From NCBI GenBank assembly GCA_928724745.1, contig CAKMXJ010000023.1, positions 124,001-188,000 on the forward strand: a DNA stretch of 64,000 bases, in the 5' to 3' direction. This stretch comes from Anthracocystis setariae (lineage: Eukaryota > Basidiomycota > Ustilaginomycetes > Ustilaginales > Ustilaginaceae). The position numbers were made by a program, and so were the translations under genes. The notes under the pieces are model-generated. The model ran no database searches and was not told the origin of the DNA. It saw only the letters and a program-made list of their open reading frames with translations. Shown piece after piece: positions 47,944 through 58,129 of the stretch (positions are counted from its first letter, which is position 1; each line of letters begins with the position of its first letter).

Positions 47944-50277
47944 GATCCGTTTGGAAGGGTGGTATCAGTGAGGTGGGCTGCTTTGGGTAGATGCTGAAAG
48001 CTGAGATGATCCCGATCGTGCAGGGGCTTGTGCTATCGTCAAAAAGAAGAAGCAGCGAGGATCGAAAGGGTCTAGGAGGAGTGCATACCGCAAGATCGAT
48101 GGGCTATCCAAGTAATGAGAGGTTGGAGCGAACCGTGCGAATCAAAGCAAGATCTACGTCACGAAGCGCAGGCCGAAGCGCACCTGTGTATAGGATTGAC
48201 TCTGAGCAAGCTGACCTGCACCGAGGTTGCAGAAGTGGGCAAAGGAATGCCCGATTTCGTGGCAGGAGCTTGAGGATTGGATACGTGAAAAGATGGCAGA
48301 TGAAATTGTCCGGAGAAGAGGCCAAGGCGAACCAGCGTGGACGAGGATGCGCTTCCAATGCATGTACCGGTGGAAGTGATATGGCTTCAGACGTGCCAAT
48401 CCAGGAGATGGACGAGCCTAATAGATTGTGAGGCGTCGATTGTGTGAGGCTAGCTTTGCGGAAGTACGAGCCAAGTGAGAGAAATGGCGAAGCGAGAATG
48501 CTGGTTCAAGATGCTGCAAAAGTGGGAGAGTATGTTGCAAGATGGCAGTAGGTAGAATGCAGAGGGAGGAAGAAAGTGATGAAAGAGTTGAAGAACGATT
48601 GGAGGTGTTGCCCAAGTTGGTAGGTAGTTAGACGAAAGATTGACAGGGAATAGGGATCTGGATGGGTTGACTAAAGCAGAAAGCGTTGATGTCTTCTGTG
48701 CAGGATGCGAGGGTCCAAATCTTTGTGAGACAGGGTGTTGGATTGGAGCTGCGGCGAAGCAGAAGCGAGGAGTGGATGATGACAGGTAGAAGCTCAAGAC
48801 GGAGTTGAGCGACGCACCAGAAGAAGGGGATGCAGAAGACGGAGTAGTGGATGGTGATGGCGGGACGAGCCAAGCAATGTTGGACGCACGGGAGTGTTAA
48901 TGACAGGAGCAAGCCCGTGTGCTAGTGTGGCCGGGATGGGACTGCGTCCAGATATAGGAGCGAGCCAAGGTGAAAGCTGCAAGAGAATGCAGCAAAGAAA
49001 CGAGGTGAGGCGATAGTTGCGGTAGCGCAAAGATCTCGGTATGCTTGTGCAGGAATCAAGATGCACGACGGGGGTTGAAGCTAGTAGTATGGAGGATGCA
49101 GATTGAAGTTTTGTATGACAGCAATCATGTGCAGCTGAGTAGCGGATCACGAAACCAACGGACGGAAAATTGGGTGAATGCAGGCGCTTGTTGTCCGGAG
49201 CGAGCGGTGCAGGGCGTTGGATGGAACAAGTGTGACGGTAAGGTGGAGTGAGGGTGAGAGTGAGATGAAGTGGGTGTCGGTGCTGTAGGGTTGAAGCTGT
49301 ACACTGTATGAATGCTGCGAGCTGCAATGAGAGGAATGCAAAAGCGTGAAATGGAGATAGGGGGATGAATGGATGGGCGGGCGGGCGGGTCGGTCGAGTT
49401 GGACGGCAGACAGTCATATACGGTATCGAGTCGAGCGAGTCGAGCGGGCGTGCGTGCGTACGGTGTCAAGAGATGCACAAAGCTGCATGCACTGGGCTGC
49501 AGTGGGCTGCAATTTGGCTGCACTTGGCTGCACCGGCTGCGCAATTCTGCAAACCCAGACGCGAGCGAAGCCAACACCTGCTTCTGTCGCACCATTCCGG
49601 TGCAATCGGCTGTACCGAACAGTACTGCACTGCACTGCACTGCACTGCACTGTACGCTAGTCGGCCACTTGGCCATTCACAATCCAGTTCCACCAACGGA
49701 CACTCCCGACATGTTCCCCTTCCCGTGTCATTGCTTGTCTTCTCCTCTCCTCTTTTTTTCTTGACGATGCAGTCACGTTTCGACTTGGTAGATGCTGCAC
49801 TGCACTGCACTCTGTTGATATCGGACGGAGCGTGCCGTCCACGGCCAACCGCAATCAATTTGTGATTGTTGAGCTACTCTCTCTTGTCTTGGCTTTCCAC
49901 CGATGACACAGCCGACCCAACGGAAAAAATCCAAATTGCACCACACAATTGGCACTCTATGTAATTAATTTTAATTCAAAAAAAAAAAAAAAAAAAAGAA
50001 TAACTCCTCTAAACGATAATTAGAAAACGTACGCGCCGGCGCTGTCATCCGAAGAGCCTCCTCGCCTAGAGTTGTCGGTTACCTCCTCCACACAAGAATT
50101 GTCGCCTGTTCACTACGTTAGGATCGCAGCAGTGCCGAGGCGATCGCATTTGACCCAATCCAGCTTCCATGGCGAGTCGGTGATGTCGTTCCGAAGCGTA
50201 GAGCAGATGCAGCCATACAGTGCCGTACAGCATCCTGAACAGGATGTGCTTGGTTATTCATCCAGTGAAAGACAATT

Positions 50278-50326
50278 GATGGATGGATGGATGGATGGAT
50301 GGATGGATGGATGGATGGATGGATGG
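50278..50326 (+). repeat. (GGAT)n tetranucleotide microsatellite
   Basis: About 12 uninterrupted GATG/GGAT units inside the gene-free stretch. Confidence 0.95.
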
Positions 50327-51511
50327 TCAATAGGGTCCAAGTGGGCAATACGCAAGTTTGGCAGAATCTACAGAGTAGTAGTGTAGTCGTGACACTGTAG
50401 CCGAGAGTCCGCTCCAAAGTGGCTTTGTAGAAAATCTCGACCCTGCGACCTTACTCGATGGCTCCAGCACCGACCGCATGGCATGAGCCGTTTTCCCGTT
50501 CAAGCAAACTGAGTTGCCGGCTCATTGTGAGTACAGAATGTTATGCGCACTACTACAGTGTAAAACGCTTCGCTGTGAAGCGGAGAGAACGCCACCCATC
50601 AAGATGGCTTGCGAATCAAGTGGATTAGTGAGTATCGCAAGCTTGAGCGTGATGCAGAACCTGGACTTCCACCGACCGGACCACATATTTTGCCACGAGC
50701 TGCCAACCAAAAGTGATCAGCTGAATGACGCTGTGAATGCTAACGATGCATACGGTAGCTGGCGCTTGCCAACTTGACCCACGTAGGGTTCTTGCATGTT
50801 CAGAATGAGAGATGTCCTGGGCTGTACCTCGAGATCGTGCTGTACATTCCCAGCATAGCATTCGGCGCGGTTCATGTCAACCTTGCAAAACGCAACCTAA
50901 AACTTGGGTGGTTGATTGTAGAATGCTGTCGAAGCGTTCGTGTGTGTGTTTTGGCTGATACTGTACGACATACAAGTAGTACTCATGACTCGGCGGCCAC
51001 CGTTGCTGCAACGAGGTCCTATCCTTTGTGGGGGGAAAAAAGCTGCTCGGAACTGGGATTAGACGCGCAATGACCAAAGAGGCGCGCGCGATTCATGCTT
51101 TTGGCGGCGCTAGCCCAACCTAGCCTTTCTTTGAAACAAATTGGAAACTACAGAACGATACCAAAAAAGAAAAGCTGCCATGCTGTCGTCGAAAATGGCG
51201 GCCAGCTGGCATGCTTCATAGACGCAATCAGACTGTTTCCTGTACAACGTGCAACCGGCAATTGGCCATACAGTATTAGTCTTTCGCTGCCGAGCGTGCA
51301 AGCCCCCTAGCCCCTCTTATTCCAGGGTCTGGCGGAAGGCTAGATGCAATGCTGGACGATGGTGACAGCGAACGCCTCAGATTTCAACGGTGAGATGCTT
51401 CACAGCGGATCAGCCTTAAGATATCAGTCACAGACTGATAGCTTAAATTCCAGGGTTCTTTCCAAGTAGCTTTGCGATCTCATGCGGACAGCACACGACA
51501 GATGTCAGTTA

Positions 51512-51540
51512 CACTTACTTACTTACTTACTTACTTACTT
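51512..51540 (+). repeat. (ACTT)n tetranucleotide microsatellite
   Basis: About seven ACTT units inside the gene-free stretch. Confidence 0.9.
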
Positions 51541-53237
51541 GCACTCATGAATGCACATGGAGACAACTGAAAGCCTATTATCGTACATCTACCCTCACAC
51601 ATTGCGAGTCACTTGCACGATATAGGATCAGGTCGCTTTGCTGAGGCTTTTCATCCCAATCCAAGCTTGATGTGAGCGTGAGCGTAGATCTCTCGAGCAT
51701 AAACCTTGAGATATATGGATTTGCAATGAATCTACCACAAAGACTTTGGCTCAAAGCAAACGGCCTCTGGCTGCAGGCCTGGACCCCCAACAGTGCATAA
51801 GATGGACTGGAGGAGCTGGTTCGGATTGGACTTTGTCGTAACACTTCTGGACTTTGTCTCCTCGCGTTGGAGTTGTTTGGTGGTCCAGGTCATTGGACCC
51901 TGCGTCTTGCTTGAGCTGTCCCCAGCAGTTACACTTTAGAGTTTGTGGGTGCGCGTCCAAGCTCTACAGTAGCCCCTCTTCTCTAGGTCGCGTGACGGAA
52001 GCCTCACCGCTATAACTCATGCTCTGGTTCCATTCACCCTCAACTGCAGCTTGCTCTCTCTCTCTCTTTTCCTTTCTTTCTCTCTGTCCTCGGTCGACCT
52101 AGGGCCCAGACTGAACTCGCATCTGCATGATCAAAAAAGAAAAATGCCAAGAAGGCCACTCTCTTAAAAATCCAAGAGTCAGCAGTTACGACGCCACGCA
52201 TTCCCCGACTGCCGCGGTGGTCGAAGTTGAACAACGTTGCGATTGGGGCTGGGGTTTGGCGGGGCGCTCCACATGACCCCCATATGCCAAAATCGAGCCA
52301 AGCCAGCAGCTGCGCTTTCAATCCAATCTCCGTCGAATCATTGCGTGGCGTGGCTTGACAGAGAAAGAGAAAGAGGAGAGAGGAGAGAGGGTCCCCTTTG
52401 CACTTCACCGCGGCGGTCCCATTCCTCGGGGGGGGGGGGGTTTTCTTGGACCCTGAGGGCTTGACAGAAACCGGGGCTCAATCTCAAAATTTTAGCTTTT
52501 CTCTTGCAACGCGTACCTGAATAGCAAGATCACATGACTTGCAACTTTTTATTGTAATTATTGTTACATCTCGCTATATGACAGCTAACCCTCGTTGGCA
52601 GATTTGGACATGTGTGCTCAAAATTATCTTCCGACAATATCACTTAATCAAAAATGCGCAAAGCACGCCATCGCGCTATTCGATGGTGTGCCGGCGACTT
52701 TTTTCGCTTCGGTAAAGTCCGTGCTGGTGTCAGAACTGCAGTGTAAGTAGTAGAGTAGTGTAGTAGTAGAGTAGTAGTTTATCAAAGTCGAGCCAACTCG
52801 AACGCCTCTTAGTTGGATCTTCTTGGGGGGGGGGGGGGGAAGGCTGAGTCTGGCTCGCTCTATAGCCGATCGGCTAAGTGGGATTCTTGCAAGAAAAAGT
52901 AGCTCCTCGCCGCTTTGCCCGTGCGCATTAGCTGTCAAACTCCCAGATCACAGAAAATCGCAACCAAAGCTTGAAAGGAAGTCGTTGCGCAACTGGCAAT
53001 GACTCCGCTTGGCAAAGGGTGGCAACAGCGCCAGATGGCGAAATGCGTGCATGGATGAGCTCCGTGGGTCCACCTTTCAACCGAGTGTGCAAGGTGTGGG
53101 TATGTATGAAAGGGTCGCGATTGAGAAAGTACAAGAACCTCGTGTTCGATGCCGAGATCATCTGGCTTTGCTCTTGACCACCATAGTCATACTTTCCTCT
53201 CCCTCTCTCTCTCTCTCTCTCTCGTATAGTCGCAACA

Positions 53238-54069
53238 ATGCCCGGCCTTCGTCTTGGATCTATCGCTCCTAACTTCACCGCTGAGACTACTCAGTAAGTA
53301 TGCGTTTCCCCTTCCGGAACTGCAGCATTCTCTCGCTGTGGAAGCGTGGCGTCGCATTGGAACGCTTACTGTGGCACCATCTTGAGTGTCTGTGGAACTC
53401 GACAACTGACTGATTCGTTTTTTCCTCCGTCTCCGTCTCTCCTCGTGCTTTTGCGCAATGTTTTTCAGCGGTGTGATCAACTTCCACGAGTACCTTGGCG
53501 ATTCGTGGGGGATCCTATTTTCGCACCCTGACGATTTCACGCCCGTCTGCACGACTGAACTTGGCGAAGTGGCGCGCAAGCAACCCGAGTTTCAAAAACG
53601 CGGTGTCAAAGTCATCGGACTCTCAGCCAACGACGTGGCCTCGCACGACGCCTGGATCAAAGACATCAACGAAGTCGGCAATACCTCTGTCAACTTCCCC
53701 ATCATTGGCGATAAAGATCGAAAGGTCTCCACCGAGTACGACATGCTCGACGCTCTGGATCCGACCAACGTCGACGCCAAGGGAATCCCCTTCACCGTTC
53801 GAGACGTCTTTGTCATCGACCCGAAAAAAGTGATCCGTTTGAAAATCTCCTATCCGGCCTCCACAGGTCGTCATTTCGACGAAATCCTTCGCGTCATCGA
53901 CTCGCTCCAAACCGGCGACAAATATCGCATCACAACCCCAGTCAACTGGCAAAAGGGCGACAAAGTCATCGTCCACCCTTCCGTCCAAGGTGAAGAAGCT
54001 GAAAAACTCTTCCCCGGCTACGAAACCGTCAAACCCTACCTCCGCTTCACCAAGGACCCCTCTGCCTAA
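53238..54069 (+). CDS. PRX1: 1-Cys peroxiredoxin (Prx6-type)
   Basis: Two exons, 53238-53293 and 53469-54069, with a 175-nt intron (GTAAGT...CAG, phase 2); 218 aa. Exon 1 encodes MPGLRLGSIAPNFTAETT, the conserved peroxiredoxin start; exon 2 continues with NFHEYLGDSWGILFSHP. The peroxidatic cysteine is in DFTPVCTTELGEVA. No resolving cysteine of the 2-Cys type is seen, and the long C-terminal part (YPASTGRHFDEILRVIDSLQ, then the dimer arm to the end) is typical of Prx6. Reduces hydrogen peroxide and organic peroxides. No mitochondrial presequence, so probably cytosolic. Without the splice, the exon 2 frame would lack the N-terminal strand. Confidence 0.92.
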
Positions 54070-54100
54070 ACCCACCCCACCTCTGCCCACTATGTATCAC

Positions 54101-54136
54101 ACACACACACACACATACACACACATACACACACAT
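54101..54136 (+). repeat. (CA)n microsatellite with TA interruptions
   Basis: CA-rich repeat in the 3' flank of the peroxiredoxin gene. The rest of the 340-bp gap 54070-54409 holds nothing notable. Confidence 0.85.
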
Positions 54137-54409
54137 GCTGTATTTGTGCACAAACACCATCAACATCAACCCGACTCATACAAGCCAAATACCACCCACT
54201 CGAGAAAAAAAGAAAGAGGAAAAGCAACAACGAGCGACTGGATTGAATGCATGAGACGATACCAAAGGCGGACGGATTGCTTTGAAATGCGTGCGAGCGA
54301 AAAAGAGCGAGAGACGCGACGAGACAAGGCATGGGACGGTATGCACGGATCGTGTGATTCTCTAAGTTTCTTGATGGCCAGAGTGCGGCCAGATTCGGAT
54401 TTCCCGCAT

Positions 54410-55183
54410 TCAATTGGCTTGCTTCCAAGCCACATACTCTGTATAGGTTCGTTGCACCTTGTCGGAACGGTACCGACGCACGCGCAACGACCGACGAATG
54501 TCTTGAGTGATCTTGCCATTGTAACCCGACTTGCGAATCGCCGAGTCGATGGCTTCTTGCTTGGTCCATCCCTGGTCTGGAATCACATCCGGCAGATACG
54601 TCGCTGTTAGAACACTAGGTGCTGACGACCAAGAGTTTCCAAACCGTGACTTTTTGGATGTCGCTGCCGGAGTGGAAGCGCCCGAACTTGAAGACGAGCT
54701 AGCGCTGTCGTCGGTTTGGCGAGCGAGCGCTGGGTTGGGCAAGTGGATGTAGATGCCGTGCACGCCTACCTCCCAGTCAAGGTAGTCGTCACAGTCCTCG
54801 AAACCAGTGAGCAGAGAGACTCCGCACTCCAGGCGCGGAAGCTCGGCTTTGGAAATGGGCGAAAATCGACGGTCTTTGAACGCAGAGATGCTGGCGTACT
54901 CGACGAGCCCCTGAGCAAGAGGATACGGTTCAAAGGTACCGATGCAGCCTCTGAGACGAGGGGTGGGTTGTGGAGAGGAGGGAGAGCTCGGCTTGCGAGC
55001 ATAGCTGTGTGGGAAGATGTTCCAGGTAACAAAGAGCGGATATTCCTGGCCTTGATCGTCGAAGGGTGGTGTGGGCATGGGCGAGGAGCTGGGGTCGAGT
55101 TCGTGTTCGATGACCTTGAAGCAATAGTAGCAGTGTTCAGGAAGAGCTGCCGAAGGAGCGTTACAAGAGCTTGACGGCGACAT
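54410..55183 (-). CDS. AMMECR1-domain protein
   Basis: 257 aa conserved eukaryotic protein of unknown biochemical function. I start it at 55183 (MSPSSSCNAPS), just before the domain; the frame is open to 55519 but that leader is basic and unlike the family. The domain shows PLFVTWN, LRGCIGTFEPYPLAQGLVEYASISAFKDRRFSPIS, LECGVSLLTGFEDCDDYLDWEVGVHGI and the late block ATYLPDVIPDQGWTKQEAIDSAIRKSG. The LRGCIGT motif is the hallmark of AMMECR1 proteins. A Ser/Ala insert of about 30 residues separates the last two blocks. Close homologues include human AMMECR1. It is intronless and convergent with the peroxiredoxin gene. Confidence 0.9.
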   Translation of the reverse strand: MSPSSSCNAPSAALPEHCYYCFKVIEHELDPSSSPMPTPPFDDQGQEYPLFVTWNIFPHSYARKPSSPSSPQPTPRLRGCIGTFEPYPLAQGLVEYASISAFKDRRFSPISKAELPRLECGVSLLTGFEDCDDYLDWEVGVHGIYIHLPNPALARQTDDSASSSSSSGASTPAATSKKSRFGNSWSSAPSVLTATYLPDVIPDQGWTKQEAIDSAIRKSGYNGKITQDIRRSLRVRRYRSDKVQRTYTEYVAWKQAN

Positions 55184-56136
55184 TGTGAAGGAGAGTTTGA
55201 CCAAGAACTTGGAGCGACGAGAAACTTCAAAGCGGGAAACACGAAGTGGTGGCGGAACGCTTGCAGATGGAATGCTTGGAATACCAGAGATTGCGCGAGA
55301 GCGAAAGAACGATACTTTGCTGTGCAAGCCAGGCACAGGATAGAGATGACCAGGAAAGAATTCGAGCCGATAAGATGCAGGTTGAGTGGGGCAGAGATGC
55401 TTGGGATGGTGGAGAGCGGCGTTTTGTCTGGGGTTGCTGGCCGCTTGGTAAGGTTTGGTCAGAGTGGCGACGGGGGATACCAGCTCGCGACGACGCCGAG
55501 GTGTTTGAAACAAGAGCAAGAGAAATGAAAAGCTATTACGGATGTGAGCAGCGTTGATGGTCGTTGGAATAGATGTGGAAAGGGGAAAAGCAGAGAGATG
55601 GAATGGAAAGGGCTTGGCTCTGAAAACTGAGAGGAGCGGCGGCGGATGGGACGTGCCCCAAGCCAGGAGGCAGCGGCGGTTTTGGTGTGCTTTGTGTTGG
55701 ACCCTGCGTCAGATATAAGCAGAGTGCGCACACTGTTAGCCCGAGGAAATCAGCGCCTACTACACTACACTGTAACTGTCCCCAGCTTCAGGGTCAATTC
55801 AATGGACTCGGCTCGTGAATCAACCAAATGAGCCCCGAAAATTCAGCACAATGTACTCAAGTGCAGTTCTAACAAATTCAACTCGCTACAGAAACCTCAT
55901 TTTTGACCTTGTTTCAAATAGATAGCATGCATTTGAAAGCAGCCTCAAGCTGATCCGACATGATGGCGAACAGTTGTTGGGTCGTTGCAGACTTTACCAG
56001 GGTTCTGATGGGTCGAACAAACGTGCTTTTTTTGACGTTGCTGCTGTTTTTGGGTGTGTGCTTCACCATCTCTCAACCGCGTCCATAGAGGGACGACCAA
56101 AATATGGACGAGGGTTGGCGGCAGATGACATCAGAG

Positions 56137-56137
<1 letters not shown>

Positions 56138-56164
<27 letters not shown>
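56138..56164 (+). repeat. (CTG)n trinucleotide repeat, non-coding
   Basis: About nine CTG units between AMMECR1 and TspO; no long frame supports coding here. Confidence 0.85.
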
Positions 56165-56167
<3 letters not shown>

Positions 56168-56776
56168 CGAGGTACAGGTAATACAGCACAACTGTCGAGG
56201 GACGACTGAATATGGCAACGTGTGCTTTCAAGCTTGCATGACGGTGCATTTCTAGCAAATTCCTGTGCCCGACCTGTCTGCATTTCCGCCTACGTGCAAC
56301 AGCCCAACCTCCACTTCCGACGTGCATCTCTCGATTGCCAAGTCTCTCTCTCACTCTGTGACTCTTTTTGGCTGCTACTAAGCTCACGCTCGGATCAACC
56401 GATCAAAATACCGAAAGACCGTTAATACGGCTGCTATGCTTCTGCGATCCTATCAAGCTCAACCCAGCACAGTACAGTACAGCACAGTACCAGGCTTGCA
56501 AGAGAAGTCAATGAGGAGCGCAAGGCAATTCACGAAAAAAAAAATGTCAATAGAATCGTCTTTCACATCCGAGTCGAATCGAATCGGAATCGAGTAATGT
56601 GAGTAGAGAAGTGGACTGTATTAGCAACGGCAGAGTGTAGCGTCTAGCAGCCAAATCTAGAAAGTCGAACACAACAGGGCGGCAGTACAGAACTATCACT
56701 CACTCTGACTACCAAGGGTTAAGGGACGCGCTTGGCGAGTGTCAAGTTGCAGAGTGACTGAGACTGACGCTGACGA

Positions 56777-56777
<1 letters not shown>

Positions 56778-56807
<30 letters not shown>
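56778..56807 (+). repeat. (GCT)n trinucleotide repeat, non-coding
   Basis: About ten GCT units some 250 bp upstream of the TspO start. Confidence 0.85.
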
Positions 56808-56808
<1 letters not shown>

Positions 56809-57055
56809 ATGATCGTTGTTGGTTGCTAGCAATTGCAAAATTGAAGTTGCAGTTGCAGTTGCAGTACCAGTTCCTGTTTCAATTCCGATTCCTCTGTCGG
56901 TTCCCGATGCTGTGCTGCTGTCTTGAGTGTTTTACAAATAGCAGCATCGCTCCTCCTGTCTCGTTTCATATGATGATTTATCCAACTTTATCCTCTTCCT
57001 TCCCTACCACATCCATCAAACAAACTCAACGATCGATTCACTATCCGTCGCAAAT

Positions 57056-57755
57056 ATGTCTAACCTTCCTGGCCTACTCATCGACATCGTACGTATCCTT
57101 CCCCTCTCCTTAATCCCTTTGCATCTTTCGTGACCGGTACTCGAATCATCTTGCTGACCTCGTCATCCTTTGTCTCTGCATATGCTCATTGCGTCTCTAC
57201 GCTCACTCGTAACAGCCCCGCAACCCCATCCTTGCGGTGGGTATCCCTGTCGCTGTCGGCGTCCTTGGTGGCTTCTCCACCAAAAACTCCAACTACTCGG
57301 CCGACTCGGTCTGGTACAAATCGCTCAAGAAGCCTCGCTTCAACCCCCCTTCCAACTACTTTGGTATCGTCTGGCCCGTCCTCTACGCCTCCATGGGCTG
57401 GGCTTCCCACCTCACCGTCAAGGCACTCGACCGCACTCCCCCCGGCCTTGGTCGTGACACGGCCAAAAAGGCTCTCACGCTCTACTGGATCCAGCTCGGC
57501 CTGAACGCCCTCTGGTCGCCCGTCTTCTTTGGTACCGGAAACGTCGGTCTGGCTCTCGTCAACATTGGCGCTCTCACCGGCACCGTCGCCACCTGGGCCA
57601 ACACGGTCAAGGACGTCGACGAAACCGCCGGTCTCCTCGCCATCCCTTACGTCGGCTGGCTCGTCTACGCCACTTACCTCAACGCCAGCATCTGGTGGCA
57701 GAACTACGGCTCGTCCAAGTTCGGCAAGCTTAAGAAGGAGGCCAAGGACCTTTAA
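57056..57755 (+). CDS. TspO/MBR (translocator protein family)
   Basis: Two exons: a tiny 33-nt exon 1 (57056-57088, encoding MSNLPGLLIDI) and exon 2 (57216-57755), with a 127-nt intron GTACGT...CAG in phase 0; 190 aa. Five-helix membrane protein that binds porphyrins and sterols and acts in tetrapyrrole and stress metabolism. Signature: WYKSLKKPRFNPPSNYFGIVWPVLYASMGWA, with later ALTLYWIQLGLNALWSPVFFG and WLVYATYLNASIWWQN. Exon 2 alone lacks an ATG before its conserved part (it would start at GTG), which supports the two-exon model. The C-terminus is lysine-rich. Confidence 0.9.
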
Positions 57756-57895
57756 TCTTTTTGCGCCCCTTGCTCCCCGCCTTGGCAAGCCCTTTGTATA
57801 ACAAGTATAAACTCTTCTCCATCTCTCTTAAACACCCCCCCCCCCCCTTTCCTCCTTCGCTCAACCTTTCAAATCAATATCGAAACCGATTTCAC

Positions 57896-57952
<57 letters not shown>

Positions 57953-58129
57953 GTCTAGTCAGTGCATCTCGGTGTCTCTCCAGATTCGTGTCAACTCTCG
58001 ACGTTCCAAGTGTTCTGAGTTGGAGAATGCAAAGGCATGGTGGATTGTTATCCTTGGCCGTGTTCGTGAGAGTCTGTGCTGGATGAGTCTATCAACAATA
58101 CATCTTTGTGACGATGAGCATGGGGTTTT
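57756..58129. repeat. Convergent 3' gap with a (CT)n microsatellite
   Basis: 374 bp between TspO and the Asp1/Vip1 stop. A C-run lies at about 57835-57847, and an uninterrupted CT repeat of about 25 units occupies 57900-57949. No gene. Confidence 0.8.

Larger units (their letters stand above)
47944..53237. other. 5.3-kb gene-free stretch
   Basis: I find no supported coding gene, tRNA or rRNA here. Short frames overlap on both strands without domains or signal peptides. It holds a tetranucleotide (GGAT)n at 50278-50326, (ACTT)n at 51512-51540, CACTG-type repeats at about 49620-49655, G-runs at about 52428-52440 and 52826-52839, and an A-run at about 49979-49997. Its right end is the peroxiredoxin promoter with a CT tract at 53203-53222. 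Unspliced or non-coding transcripts cannot be excluded. Confidence 0.5.
55184..57055. other. Long divergent intergenic region AMMECR1 / TspO
   Basis: 1.87 kb without a supported gene. Two non-coding CTG repeats, about 56138-56164 and 56778-56807, and an ACAGTACAGTACAG patch at about 56468-56480 are the main features. A pyrimidine-rich leader precedes the TspO ATG. Confidence 0.5.

Noticed and set aside
48794..49417. 207-codon minus-strand frame in the gene-free stretch
   Set aside because: Pro/Ser/His-rich translation of simple sequence with no conserved motif, overlapped by frames of similar length on both strands.
50278..50326. Possible CRISPR-like or telomeric repeat
   Set aside because: It is a simple tetranucleotide microsatellite without spacers; no telomere-type repeat is present anywhere in the window.
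47944..53237. tRNA or rRNA genes in the gene-free stretch
   Set aside because: I looked for the B-box GGTTCGANNC pattern and cloverleaf arms and found none I could support.
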